Origin: Minicystis rosea
GTDB lineage: Bacteria > Myxococcota_A > Polyangia > Polyangiales > Polyangiaceae
DNA length: 64,000 nt
Assembly: GCA_001931535.1 (NCBI GenBank)
Contig: CP016211.1
Coordinates: 8,851,703-8,915,702, forward strand
Direction: 5' to 3'
Both the position numbers and the translations under genes were made by a program. This document shows, one piece after another, positions 26,227-35,362 of this stretch (the stretch's first letter is position 1; the number at the start of each line of letters is the position of its first letter). The notes below the pieces were generated by a model. That model saw only the letters and a list, made by a program, of their open reading frames with translations, ran no database searches and was not told the DNA's origin.

Positions 26227-26634
26227 CTATTCCGGCGCTCTCCGCCGTCCGCTCACCACCACCACCTCGAAATCCCGCTCGGGGCCTTCGGACGCCCACG
26301 TGGTGAAGGCCAGACGCCGTCGCGCCGCCGCCCCACCATCCTCGGGCCCCGCCGTCTCGATGTCCAACACCAGCTCTCGATCCTCGAACACCGCATAGAC
26401 CGAAGGCACGAATCCATGGATCACCGGCGGCCGCGGGAAGCCGTCGAGATCCGCGAAGACCAGCGCTCCATCGCGATCGAACCGCGCGATCGCCTTGCGC
26501 ATCGCGCGCTCCGCCGGCTCACCTCGAACCGCGTCGAACGCCGACGCGACCCGCGATCCCGCATCCAGCAAACGCCGCAAAAAAGCCGACCGGCGGGCAG
26601 GAGGAACCGACTCCGGAACAGGGCTGTTCGTCAT
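26227..26634 (-). CDS. Hypothetical protein
   Basis: 135 residues from ATG 26634 (a longer non-ATG frame reaches 26688). Not recognised. An N-terminal helix-rich half (RRSAFLRRLLDAGSRVASAF, AMRKAIARFDRDGALVFADL) is followed by a beta-rich half ending 'DFEVVVVSGRRRAPE'. No signal peptide or membrane span. It lies between the glycosyltransferase-like fragment and a repeat-rich gap. Confidence 0.45.
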   Translation of the reverse strand: MTNSPVPESVPPARRSAFLRRLLDAGSRVASAFDAVRGEPAERAMRKAIARFDRDGALVFADLDGFPRPPVIHGFVPSVYAVFEDRELVLDIETAGPEDGGAAARRRLAFTTWASEGPERDFEVVVVSGRRRAPE

Positions 26635-26890
26635 GAAACCTCGTTGAATTTGGAAACCGACGATGCCTCTGCGCGCGTGAGGAGACAACGAATCTCGCCT
26701 CCCACACGGACATAAAACGTCACACGAAGATCGCCGAATTCACCCATCATTTCTCGCCCGAATCGCACGTTTCGGGGCCTCGCGATCCCCGTTCGAATCG
26801 CCCTGCCCCGCCCGTGCACACGGCACGACACCGTGGTGCAAACCGCTCGCCCGCCGTGCCGCCCCCATCGCTGCGGCACGGCAGAGAATT

Positions 26891-27229
26891 CAACGCAAAG
26901 GCGCAAAGACGCAAAGGCGCAAAAAGGCGGGAGAGATGATGTCCGCACCTTCCAACGTTGGACTGAAGTCTCCCGCCGCTTGCGCCTCACCGTCGCCGGC
27001 AACCGCAGCCCATCAACGCCGCGAGAGCTGCGGTCTCAAAGTACGCAGCGACGCAGAGCCTTGTTTTCCGGACTTCTTTTGCGCCTCTGCGTTGATTCTC
27101 CCGCCGCTCGAACCTTACTGTCGCCGGCAAGCCCGCTCCACGAACACAGAGCAGCCCTCGACGTCAGAGCGCAGAGCGACGCCGAGCCTCATTCTCCGCG
27201 CCTTTTTGCGTCTTTGCGTCTTTGCGTTG
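26891..27229. repeat. Inverted repeat of CGCAAAGR octamers
   Basis: The left arm (26891-26929) is CAA followed by four CGCAAAGG/CGCAAAGA-type units and AAAGGCG. The right arm (27199-27229) is the reverse complement, one unit shorter. A shorter related stretch (TTTTGCGCCTCTGCGTTGA) lies at about 27078. CGCAAAG-type units form dispersed intergenic repeats in several bacterial phyla; the function is unknown. Confidence 0.8.
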
Positions 27230-27330
27230 AAATTCCCCGTCGCTCGAACCTCACCGGCGCCGGCAAGCCCGCTCCACGAACACAGAGCAGCCCTCGACGT
27301 CAAAGCACGCCTCGGCATCGAATCTCGCTG
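26960..27330 (+). repeat. Diverged tandem repeat, period 128-136 bp
   Basis: An exact 44-bp core starting GCCGGCAAGCCCGCTCCACG occurs at 27123-27166 and 27259-27302, 136 bp apart, each preceded by CGCTCGAACC. A diverged earlier unit with GCCGGCAA at 26995 lies 128 bp upstream. Each unit also carries one of the TTTGCG...TGCGTTGA blocks, so the octamer repeat and the tandem repeat are one composite element. Confidence 0.8.
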
Positions 27331-27393
27331 AACAAAGCGCACCGCCGCCCACCAGGCGGGGGCGGCGGCTTTCGATCCCGCGTGGGATCGGTC

Positions 27394-28170
27394 CTACGCT
27401 TCTTCTTTTTCGCCGGTGAGCGGGGGCGCGTCGTTCTCGACGAGGACGTGGATGCCTTCGTTGTGGCTCGCGATTTCCATGACGCGATCGTAGAGGTCGT
27501 TCAGGGCCTCGATCTGGCGCAGCGTCTTCGACTCGTCGAAGCCCGGCACGTTCTCCCGAGCGTAGGAGACGAAGCCGCTCCAGAACTCGGCGAGGGCCGA
27601 GATGAGGCCGAGGCGGCGCTGGTTGAAGAAGATCGTTCCGAGGAGCTGCGCGCTGTCCGCGTGCTTCTTCCAGAGGAGGAAGCCCCAATCCTTGCTGAGC
27701 GGCGTCTCCAGCTCGGCGAGCATGCCGCCGGGGCCGCGATCGGTGTGCCACGGGGTGCCGCTCGGCGGTGCTTTGGAGACGAGGTCACGGTAGAGCGCGG
27801 CGCCGCCCGAGTGATCGTTGTCGAGCTGCCCGATGAAGTATTGGAAGAGCGTGGCCTCGGCCGCCGCGTCGATGGGGAAGTCGATGGCGGTGTAGCAGCC
27901 GTAAGGACGGCCATCCGAGAAGGGGCACTCCTTGCACTCCGGCGTCCCTTGATCGAACTGCATGGCCGCTTGGCGCTGCTCCTGATGCTGCTGCAAGCGC
28001 CGGCGCTGCTCCGCCGTGTGCGCGACCTGCGACGCCGACGGCGGTGGGAGCGAGCGCCCCAGCACGGCCGCGCGGCCGAGCCGCTTCACGGTGACGAGGA
28101 ACCGCTTCGGTCCGAGCTCCGTCTGCTTCGCGCATCCGCGCCAACCCACGACGTCGATACCCTTCGACAT
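27394..28170 (-). CDS. Hypothetical protein with cysteine cluster
   Basis: 258 residues from ATG 28170, not recognised. A distinctive 'ECKECPFSDGRPYGCYTAIDFPID' region (near residue 80) has three cysteines and an aromatic acidic continuation. The C-terminal half is helical, with many charged residues (LGLISALAEFWSGFVSYARE, TLRQIEALNDLYDRVMEIA). No signal peptide. The start could be earlier (GTG/TTG frame to 28215), but Met here gives a normal N-terminus (MSKGIDVVGWRGC). Confidence 0.55.
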   Translation of the reverse strand: MSKGIDVVGWRGCAKQTELGPKRFLVTVKRLGRAAVLGRSLPPPSASQVAHTAEQRRRLQQHQEQRQAAMQFDQGTPECKECPFSDGRPYGCYTAIDFPIDAAAEATLFQYFIGQLDNDHSGGAALYRDLVSKAPPSGTPWHTDRGPGGMLAELETPLSKDWGFLLWKKHADSAQLLGTIFFNQRRLGLISALAEFWSGFVSYARENVPGFDESKTLRQIEALNDLYDRVMEIASHNEGIHVLVENDAPPLTGEKEEA

Positions 28171-28334
28171 GGCTCGACGGTCATCGACCACGCGTTCCAC
28201 GTCAAGATCGATCACGCGCCCGGCGACGCGCAGACGGCGCCTCGATTGGTGCCATCGGTGACGTCACCCACCGGCACCGAAGCCGAAACACGCGGGAAAC
28301 ATCGGCTGGATCGCGTGCCTCGGACGCGCGCCTT

Positions 28335-29855
28335 TCAATGCTGCAATTCGTCGAGGAAGCGTTGGGCCACCATGGCCGGCGACGCGCGCTTCTCGTCGAC
28401 CGCCGCGTTCATCGCCTGCATCTTCGTCGCCTCGATGGTCCCCGCGAGGCCGCGCAGCGACGCGAGCGCATCGGGGTGCGCGCGCGCGAGCCGATCGCTC
28501 ACCAGCACGATGGCGTCGTACGGCGGGATGGCGCGGCGATCGTCCTCCAAGAGCACGAGATCGTCGGCGAGGATCCGGCCGTCGGTGGAGAACGCGGTGA
28601 TCACGTCCACCTGCCCCGCGCGCGCCGCCTCGTAGAGCAGCGAAGGGTCCATGCTCCGCGACTCGCCGAACGAGAGCCCGTACACGCGCTCGATCGCGCG
28701 CCACTCGGGACGCTGGAAGATCTCGTAGTCGCCGCCCACCCGCAGCTTCCCCGCGCGCGCCGCCAGATCGCTGATGCTTCGAATCCCGAGGCGCGCCGCA
28801 TCGGCTCGGCGCATCGCCAGCGCATAGGTGTTCTCGAATCCGAGGGCGGCGGCCACGTGGATGCCATAGCGATCCCCGAGCTCCTTCTCCACCGTGGCGA
28901 GGACCGCCGCGCGATCCATGCCCTCGCCGCGATGGCCGAGGACGTTGGCCCAGAGGGTGCCCGAGTAATCGACGTAGGCGTCGATCTCACCGTTCTTCAG
29001 CGCGTCGAACACCACCGTGGAGCCGAGCGATCCGAGCGTGCGCGCCGACAATCCCGTGCTCCTCTCGAGCTTGCCTTTGAGGATGTCGGCGAGGATGTAT
29101 TGTTCGGTGAACGTCTTTGCGCCCACCGTGATCGAGGCGCCGCCGCGGCTCACGAAGCCGCGCACGACCGGCGCGGCGGCGAAGACGGCGAGCCCGACGA
29201 AGCCGCCGAGACAGAGCGCGACGAGGCGCTTGCTCGGGCGCGTGAGCCCCACGAGCAGGCCGCGCACCAAGCTGTCGAGCACCAACGCGAGGCCGGCCGA
29301 GGCCACGCAGCCCACGAGCACCGCCGTGTAATTGCGCGTCTGCAAACCACTGAAGATGTAATCGCCGAGGCTCGGCGCGCCGACGGGCGTGGAGAGCGTC
29401 GCCGTGCCCACCGTGAGCACCGCCGCCGTGCGGATGCCGGCCACGATCACCGGGAGCGCCAAAGGCAGCTCGACGCGGCGGAGCTGCTCGCGCGGGGTCA
29501 TGCCCACGCCGCGCGCCGCTTCGATGATCGCGGGATCGATGCCCGCGAGGCCGGCCACCGTGTTTCGCAGGACCGGCAAGAGGCTATAGAGGAAGAGGCC
29601 AATCAGCGCCGGCAGATATCCAATGCTGTGCGTGCCCAGCGCGGCCAGCGCCGGCACCATGAAGGCCAAGAGCGCGAGGCTCGGAATGGTTTGAATGACG
29701 CTGGCCGCGCCGAGCACGGGCGCCTCCAGGCGGCGCGATCGCGAGACCAGCACGCCGAGCGGCACGCTCACGGCCACGCCCAACGCAAGCGCCACCAGCG
29801 TCAGCCCGAGGTGGGCTGCGAGGAGACGCGGGAGGAGGGCGAGCTGCTCTTTCAC
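28335..29855 (-). CDS. egtU: ABC permease fused to substrate-binding domain, EgtU/OpuB type
   Basis: 506 residues. Residues 1-215 form a five/six-span permease with the EAA-loop ('IIEAARGVGMTPREQLRRVE'). After another hydrophobic segment, residues about 240-506 form a type II osmoprotectant-like binding domain ('SITVGAKTFTEQYILADILK', 'NGEIDAYVDYSGTLWANVLG'). This fused architecture matches EgtU, the ergothioneine importer subunit described in streptococci and Helicobacter, and also OpuB-type choline/betaine transporters. The operon with egtD and egtB favours ergothioneine as ligand, by inference. Its start overlaps the ATPase stop by 4 bases. Confidence 0.85.
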   Translation of the reverse strand: MKEQLALLPRLLAAHLGLTLVALALGVAVSVPLGVLVSRSRRLEAPVLGAASVIQTIPSLALLAFMVPALAALGTHSIGYLPALIGLFLYSLLPVLRNTVAGLAGIDPAIIEAARGVGMTPREQLRRVELPLALPVIVAGIRTAAVLTVGTATLSTPVGAPSLGDYIFSGLQTRNYTAVLVGCVASAGLALVLDSLVRGLLVGLTRPSKRLVALCLGGFVGLAVFAAAPVVRGFVSRGGASITVGAKTFTEQYILADILKGKLERSTGLSARTLGSLGSTVVFDALKNGEIDAYVDYSGTLWANVLGHRGEGMDRAAVLATVEKELGDRYGIHVAAALGFENTYALAMRRADAARLGIRSISDLAARAGKLRVGGDYEIFQRPEWRAIERVYGLSFGESRSMDPSLLYEAARAGQVDVITAFSTDGRILADDLVLLEDDRRAIPPYDAIVLVSDRLARAHPDALASLRGLAGTIEATKMQAMNAAVDEKRASPAMVAQRFLDELQH

Positions 29856-30637
29856 GCAGCATCGCCTCCGGCGACGGGCGCGCCGGCGATGAGCGACTCG
29901 ACCACGCGCGCCTGCGCCAAAGGACCGCGCACGAGATCGGCCACGTAATCGTCCACGGGCGCGCGCACGAGCTCACGTCCCGGCGCGAGCTGGAGGAGCC
30001 GGCCATCGCGCATGACGCCCACGCGATCGCCGAGGAGCAGAGCCTCGACGACGTCATGGGTGACGAAGATCGCCGAGAAGCCCAGCGTCTTGCGCACACG
30101 CACGAACGACTGTTGCAGGCGCTCGCGGGTGATGGGATCGAGCGCGCCGAACGGCTCGTCGAGGAGCAGCACGCTCGGCTCGGCCGCGAGCGCCCGCGCC
30201 ACGGCCACGCGCTGCGCTTGGCCACCGGAGAGCGCGTCCGGACGGCGATCGCGGATCTCGTCGGCATCCAGCTCGACCAGCGCCAAGAGCGCATCGACCC
30301 GATCGCGGATGCGCGTCGCATCCCAACCGAGGAGCGCCGGCGTGATACCCACGTTCTCGGCGACGGTGAGGTGCGGAAAGAGCCCGAGCCTCTGGAACAC
30401 GTAACCAATGCGCCGGCGAAGCGAGGGCGCGGGCACCGCCGTCACGTCCTCTCCGTCGATGCGTACGCGCCCCGACGTCGGCTCGATGAGCCGGTTCGTC
30501 ATCTTCAGCGTGGTCGTCTTGCCGGAGCCGGATCCGCCGAGCAACACCACGAGCTCGCCCGGCGCGACCCGCAGTGAAACCCGATCGACGGCGACCTTGC
30601 CGTCATAGTGCTTGCTCACTTCGTCGAGCTCGATCAT
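29852..30637 (-). CDS. egtV: ABC ATPase for the EgtU-like permease
   Basis: 261 residues with Walker A 'GGSGSGKTTTLK', Q-loop, signature 'LSGGQAQRVAVARAL', Walker B 'VLLLDEPFGALDPITR' and the H-loop 'FVTHDVVEAL'. The type is OpuBA/ProV/EgtV but no CBS pair follows the ATPase, so the C-terminal 30 residues are a short tail. Start ATG 30637 overlaps the egtB stop; stop overlaps the permease start. Confidence 0.86.
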   Translation of the reverse strand: MIELDEVSKHYDGKVAVDRVSLRVAPGELVVLLGGSGSGKTTTLKMTNRLIEPTSGRVRIDGEDVTAVPAPSLRRRIGYVFQRLGLFPHLTVAENVGITPALLGWDATRIRDRVDALLALVELDADEIRDRRPDALSGGQAQRVAVARALAAEPSVLLLDEPFGALDPITRERLQQSFVRVRKTLGFSAIFVTHDVVEALLLGDRVGVMRDGRLLQLAPGRELVRAPVDDYVADLVRGPLAQARVVESLIAGAPVAGGDAA

Positions 30638-31923
30638 CGCAGCAACGACGGCTCTGCCTCACGCACGAGGCGGAAGCTCGAAAAGACATAAGGGTAGTCC
30701 CGGCGATACCAATTGCGGAAGCTCGGGCGGAGGAGCGAGGCATCGGTGGCCCAAGAGGCGCCGAAGACGATGTCGTGCGCGCCGTCGAAGAAGTCCGTGG
30801 AGTAACCGGGATACGTGCGGGCATAAGCGTGAAAGCCGGGCAAAGGCGCAAATGCCGTGGAGGTCCACTCCCAACCATTGCCCAACAGCTCTTCGACACC
30901 GAAGGCGCTGGCCCCGTCCGGGTGGCTGCCCGTGGGCACCGGCGACCAGCGTGTGAATCCAAAGCATCCATGACGTGGCTCGGCCGCATCGGATCCCCAA
31001 GGATAGCGGCGCACGCCGCCGCCCGGCTCCCCGAAGGCCGCATGGCGCAGCTCGGCCTCGGTCGGCAAACGGCCACCGTGCGCGGCCGCATAAGCGCGCG
31101 CCTGCTCGCCCGAGACCTGCACCGGCCAGCCCGAAGCGATCTCGAAAGGCACTGGGCCGAAGATGGTCTTCACCGCCAGGCCGCGCTCTCCCCGCACGAA
31201 CGTGCGCGGCGTGAGCGCGGCCCGCGCGCCGTCGTGGAGAGACTCGAGATATCCGAGGTAGTCGGCGTTGCGCACCGGCAGAGAATCGATGACGAACGGA
31301 TCCATCTCGATCTCGACGCGCCCAAACTCGTTGTCCCAACCAAAGGGGATGGATTCGAAATCGACACCCACCGTCACGACGCCGCCGGGGATCGCCCGTG
31401 GCTCGGCCGCGCGCCCCGGGCCGCTCTCGAACATTGGCGCGCCCGCGGGCGGCGTGGCCTCGCCGTGCTCTTGGAGCATGTACATCAAGGTCTCGTGATG
31501 CATGCGCTCGTGCTCGATCACGAGGTGGAGAATGCGCCCGCGCGCGCCGAGCACGTCGTCGACGCGCGCGAGCACGGCGGGGATGCTCGCGAGCACGGCG
31601 CGGCGGACTTCGTCGCGATAGGCCATCACCTCATCGACATTCGGCCATGCGTCCTTCGACGCGGCGCGCGCGCCGGCCTCGTCGGCGGGGTCGATGCCGC
31701 GCTCGAACAGGAGATCGAATTCGCGATGGTGGTGCCCGCAGCCCAACACACCACGCCCGATCTGGTTCCACGCGAAGGCCGGGAGGTGACCGAGATAAAA
31801 CAGGAAGGGATGGCGCAGCCCGATGGGGCGGCGCCCGAGCGCTGCCTCCGGGAGCAACGCGAAGAGGTCGTCGCTGCGGCGCCACGCGGCCGCGAAGAGC
31901 GCCTCGAACGACGCCCCCATCAT
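30634..31923 (-). CDS. egtB: Hercynine oxygenase / sulfoxide synthase, EgtB family
   Basis: 429 residues: a DinB-like N-terminal half with the iron ligands of EgtB, His46 ('FYLGHLPAF') and His138/His142 in the H-x3-H-x-E motif 'HERMHHETL', and an FGE-sulfatase C-terminal half (from about 170, with 'GWDNEFGRVEIEMDPFVID', 'GGRLPTEAELRHAAFGEPGG', 'ELLGNGWEWTSTAF', 'SFRNWYRRDYPYVFSSFRL'). EgtB joins hercynine to a thiol donor with O2. No egtA or egtC is present here, so the donor may be cysteine rather than gamma-glutamylcysteine, or those genes are elsewhere. Overlaps egtD and the ATPase gene. Confidence 0.9.
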   Translation of the reverse strand: MMGASFEALFAAAWRRSDDLFALLPEAALGRRPIGLRHPFLFYLGHLPAFAWNQIGRGVLGCGHHHREFDLLFERGIDPADEAGARAASKDAWPNVDEVMAYRDEVRRAVLASIPAVLARVDDVLGARGRILHLVIEHERMHHETLMYMLQEHGEATPPAGAPMFESGPGRAAEPRAIPGGVVTVGVDFESIPFGWDNEFGRVEIEMDPFVIDSLPVRNADYLGYLESLHDGARAALTPRTFVRGERGLAVKTIFGPVPFEIASGWPVQVSGEQARAYAAAHGGRLPTEAELRHAAFGEPGGGVRRYPWGSDAAEPRHGCFGFTRWSPVPTGSHPDGASAFGVEELLGNGWEWTSTAFAPLPGFHAYARTYPGYSTDFFDGAHDIVFGASWATDASLLRPSFRNWYRRDYPYVFSSFRLVREAEPSLLR

Positions 31924-32885
31924 GCGTCGCTCCGCCGGAGGAGGGCGAGCGCGAAGAGCTGTTCCGGATCGGTGTGGAAGTCCGTCACCACGAGCCCGCC
32001 GGCGCGCGCCGAGGCCTGGAGCGAGGCGCGCGTGAATTTACAGCTCACCTCGGTGCGGATCTCCGCGCCCTGCGCGAGATCGAGCCGCAAATCGAGCCCC
32101 GGTACCTGCACGCGCATGGGCCGCGAGGCCACGAGGCGCATCTCGATCCAGGAGCGCGAGACATCGTAAAAGGCACGATGTTGGAAGGCCTCGGGCGCGA
32201 AGTTCGCCCCGAAGCGCCGGTTCACCACGCGCAGCGCGTTGCGGTTGAAGGCGGCCGTCACGCCCTCCGGATCGTTGTACGCGGCCTCGATGCGCGCTCG
32301 ATCCTTGATCAGATCGGCGCCGACGAGGAGCGCGTCCGAAGGCTCCATGCGCCGCCCGATCTCGCGGAAGAACGCGCGCCGCTCGTCGGGATAGAGATTG
32401 CCAATCGTCCCCGCGAGGAAGAGCACGAGCCGCGATCCGCCAGGCCCGAGGCGCGCGAGATCGGCGGTGAAATCCCCGATCACGCCGCGGAACGTGTACT
32501 CCGGATAATCGGCGCGGAGCAGTCCGACCGAGGTCTCCAAGAAGAGCCCGTTGACGTCGAGCATGGTGCACGACTCGCCGCCGCCCACGCGTCTCCAAGC
32601 GTCGAGCAGAATGCGGATCTTCCGGCCCGCGCCGCTGCCCAGCTCGGCGAGGCGCCGCGGCCGCGCGGCGCGCAGGATGGCCTCGGCCCGATCCTCGAGA
32701 ATGCCAATCTCGGTGCGCGTCGGGTAATAGACCCCGAGCTTCGTAATCTCTTCGAACAGCTCGCTCCCGCGATCGTCGTAGAAATAGATGGGCGGGATCT
32801 CGGGCAGCGATCGCAGGAGGCTCGCGCGGAGCCGCGCGCGCTCGGCAGACGAAGGGGATGCTTCCGCGGCGGATGTGGAGCTCAA
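31920..32885 (-). CDS. egtD: L-histidine N-alpha-methyltransferase EgtD
   Basis: 321 residues. 'IYFYDDRGSELFEEITKLG' and 'YYPTRTEIGILEDRAEAIL' are the EgtD family opening; 'LAELGSGAGRKIRILLDAW' is the SAM-binding motif. It trimethylates histidine to hercynine, the first step of ergothioneine synthesis. The start is TTG 32885 and is well supported: AAGGAGG, a full Shine-Dalgarno match, lies 5 bases upstream and no ATG/GTG follows within the family's N-terminus. First gene of the four-gene operon; its stop overlaps the egtB ATG. Confidence 0.92.
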   Translation of the reverse strand: MSSTSAAEASPSSAERARLRASLLRSLPEIPPIYFYDDRGSELFEEITKLGVYYPTRTEIGILEDRAEAILRAARPRRLAELGSGAGRKIRILLDAWRRVGGGESCTMLDVNGLFLETSVGLLRADYPEYTFRGVIGDFTADLARLGPGGSRLVLFLAGTIGNLYPDERRAFFREIGRRMEPSDALLVGADLIKDRARIEAAYNDPEGVTAAFNRNALRVVNRRFGANFAPEAFQHRAFYDVSRSWIEMRLVASRPMRVQVPGLDLRLDLAQGAEIRTEVSCKFTRASLQASARAGGLVVTDFHTDPEQLFALALLRRSDA

Positions 32886-33065
32886 CCGGGCCTCCTTGGG
32901 CTTCGCGCTCGGCGCAAAGGTCCATCGGGGGTCACGAGCCGAGCGTCAAGCGCCAAGCGCGGAGCTCGTCCGGCCGGCGCGGTCGCCGTCAGGAGACGAC
33001 CGACAAAGCTCCTGCACGCCGCGCGCCGCCGGTCAGCCTCCTCGAAACGCCTCCGGATCCCTCGG

Positions 33066-34193
33066 TCAGCGGAGCGAGCCGACGCAGGCCAGGACGGCTT
33101 CGACCACCGCGCGGCCGAGATGGCGGCTCCGATCCGGCGACCAGCCCACCTCGGGCTCGGGGTGGCTTTCGTCGTCCTTGAACGGCAGCTCCAAACCCAT
33201 CGACAAGCAATCGAACCGATCCGCCACGTACGCATTGGCGAGCCCGAGATCCGCCCCGCCCGGCGGATCGCGATCGTAGCCCTCTTCGCGCTGATAGCTC
33301 TCCTCCGCCGCTTCGAGCGCGTCGCGGAACATCTCCTCCAGCGCGGCCAGGCGTTCTCCGTAGTTGGGTACGCCCTCGGCGCCGAAGTCGAAGAGATACG
33401 GAATCTCCTCTTCTCCATGGATATCGAGGAAGAAATCGACCCCGCTCGCGTCCATGGCCGCGCGCACCAAGAACACCTCGGGCGAAGTCTCCATGCTGGG
33501 CTCGCTCCACGCGCGGTTGAGATCGAGCCCGGCCGCGTTCGTGCGGTGATTGCCGCGCGCCGCGCCGTCCGGGTTCATGCGCGGGACCACGTAGACGACG
33601 GCGCGATCGCGGAGCGCCGCGGCGGTCTCGTCGTCCTCGTCGAGCAGCCGATCGACGATCCCCTCGGCGCACCAGCCCGCCGACGTCTCGCCCGGGTGCT
33701 GCTGCGCGATGATCCAGAGACGCGGGAGCGAGCTCTGTTGATCACCGATCACCACCACGTTCATCGGCCGCCCCTCGATGCTCTCGCCCAACGTGACGAC
33801 GGTCGCGAGATCCGAAGCGCGGGCCCGCTCGATCAAGGCCGCACAGCGATCGCTCGAATACGGGGCGAAGCACGCATAAGCCACCACGTCGCGCCGCGGC
33901 GCGTGGCGGATGATCAGCGCATCTCCGTCACGCTCGGTGGGCACGCGGAACCACTCCTCTCCATCGTAGGAAGCGCATGCGTGGTAGTCGTTCCACCCGC
34001 CGGGGAACGTGGACGATCCGGCGTCGGCGATGGTGAAGGTGCACGGCATGTCCGCCACGCCGCGGGCTCGGAAGTAAAACCACTGCCGGAAGTCCGCGGC
34101 ATTGTCGGCCCGCAGACCGAGCACCGCGCGCCCGGGCTCCTCCGCCTCGAGGATCCGGATGCTGCCGCCGTCGAAGTCACAATCGATCCACAT
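33066..34193 (-). CDS. M14 zinc carboxypeptidase, cytosolic carboxypeptidase-like
   Basis: 375 residues. An N-terminal beta-rich domain (1-120, 'WFYFRARGVADMPCTFTIAD', 'GGWNDYHACASYDGEEWFRV') precedes the peptidase domain, as in the M14D cytosolic carboxypeptidase (CCP/AGBL) branch. Zinc ligands are His166 and Glu169 in 'QQHPGET' and His259 in 'FFLDIHGEEE'; the catalytic Glu lies in 'CLSMGLELPFKDDE'. No signal peptide, so it acts in the cytoplasm. Start ATG 34193. It is the likely first gene of a short minus-strand unit ending before the egt operon. Confidence 0.86.
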   Translation of the reverse strand: MWIDCDFDGGSIRILEAEEPGRAVLGLRADNAADFRQWFYFRARGVADMPCTFTIADAGSSTFPGGWNDYHACASYDGEEWFRVPTERDGDALIIRHAPRRDVVAYACFAPYSSDRCAALIERARASDLATVVTLGESIEGRPMNVVVIGDQQSSLPRLWIIAQQHPGETSAGWCAEGIVDRLLDEDDETAAALRDRAVVYVVPRMNPDGAARGNHRTNAAGLDLNRAWSEPSMETSPEVFLVRAAMDASGVDFFLDIHGEEEIPYLFDFGAEGVPNYGERLAALEEMFRDALEAAEESYQREEGYDRDPPGGADLGLANAYVADRFDCLSMGLELPFKDDESHPEPEVGWSPDRSRHLGRAVVEAVLACVGSLR

Positions 34194-34303
34194 GAAGGCT
34201 CCTATACTCGAAGTGTCGCGCCCCGACGCTCGCATCGCCGTTCGGCACCACACGTCGATGCTTGACGCCCGTCGCGATCCACCCGACTCCCGACGAAGGC
34301 CCC

Positions 34304-35350
34304 ATGCAGAAGACCACCCTCGCCCTCTTCGTGCTCCTCACCGGCTGCGGCTCTTTGCCTCCTCCCGATCCGCCGCCGATGCCCTCCCCCATCCCCGTCG
34401 CGCCGGCCGGCGCCCCCGCGCCCACGGCCTCCGCCGCGGCGGAGGAAGAGACGCCGCCCGCGTCGGGCGACGACAAGCTGGCGCAGGTCACCATCAAAGT
34501 GCACAAGGTTGCCGGCAACGTCTACATGCTGGAAGGCGCGGGCGGGAACATCGCCGTCTCCGTCGGCGCCGACGGCATCGTCATGGTCGATGATCAATTC
34601 GCCCCCTTGGCCGGCAAGATCAAGGCGGCCCTCAAAGGCATCACCGACAAGCCCATTCGCGTCGTCCTCAACACGCATTGGCACGGTGATCACACCGGCG
34701 GCAATGCCACCTTCGGCCGCGGCGCGCCCATCGTCGCCCACGACAACGTGCGCAAGCGCCTCGTGACCGGCGCTCCCAAAGGCGAGGTCGCGGGCAAGCC
34801 GCGGGACGCCGTTCCCCCCGCCCCGCCCGAGGCGCTCCCCATCGTGACCTTCCACGACAAGGTCAGTGTGCACCTCAACGGCGAAGAGATCCGCGCCATC
34901 CACCTCGACAGCGGCCACACCGACGGTGACAGCGCCATCTTCTTCACCAAATCGAACGTCGTGCACATGGGCGACGACTTCGTCACCTATGGCTTTCCCT
35001 TCGTCGATCTGGCGAGCGGCGGCAGCGTCAAAGGCATGATCGCCGCCATCGACCGCATGGTCAAAGAGCTGCCCGTCGACGTGAAGGTGATCCCCGGCCA
35101 CGGCACCGTCTCCACCATCGCCGACATGAAGAAGCTCTCCGCCGCGCTCAAAGACTGCGTGAAGCTCGTCGAGGCCGAAGTGAAGAAGAAGAAGACCTTG
35201 GCCCAAATCCAAGAGGCCAAAGTCCTCGACAAGTATGCAGACCTCGGCAAGGGCTTCGTCTCGACCAACGCGTTCATCGAGATCGTGTTCAAAGACCTGA
35301 CCCAGAAAGAGGCCCCCAAGCCCAAAGAAGCTCCCAAGCCCAAGAAGTGA
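34304..35350 (+). CDS. MBL-fold metallo-hydrolase lipoprotein
   Basis: 348 residues. The lipobox is 'LFVLLTGC'; after a Pro/Ala linker (about 20-65) comes a metallo-beta-lactamase domain with 'NTHWHGDHTGGN' (HxHxDH), the later His in 'DSGHTDGDSAIFF' and 'VIPGHGTVS'. The C-terminus ends in a Lys/Pro-rich tail. Hydrolases of this form (often annotated beta-lactamase-like) act on varied substrates; a beta-lactamase role is not implied. Start ATG 34304 (the frame is open to a TTG at 34262). Confidence 0.86.
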   Translation: MQKTTLALFVLLTGCGSLPPPDPPPMPSPIPVAPAGAPAPTASAAAEEETPPASGDDKLAQVTIKVHKVAGNVYMLEGAGGNIAVSVGADGIVMVDDQFAPLAGKIKAALKGITDKPIRVVLNTHWHGDHTGGNATFGRGAPIVAHDNVRKRLVTGAPKGEVAGKPRDAVPPAPPEALPIVTFHDKVSVHLNGEEIRAIHLDSGHTDGDSAIFFTKSNVVHMGDDFVTYGFPFVDLASGGSVKGMIAAIDRMVKELPVDVKVIPGHGTVSTIADMKKLSAALKDCVKLVEAEVKKKKTLAQIQEAKVLDKYADLGKGFVSTNAFIEIVFKDLTQKEAPKPKEAPKPKK

Positions 35351-35362
35351 CGTTGGGCTCGT

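Larger units (their letters stand above)
26635..27393. other. Repeat-rich non-coding gap
   Basis: About 760 bases without a convincing gene; the open frames here give the low-complexity peptides expected from the repeats. It contains an inverted repeat of CGCAAAGR units (26891-27229) and a diverged tandem repeat (about 26960-27330), both listed separately. Local AT content is higher than in the surrounding genes. Confidence 0.7.
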
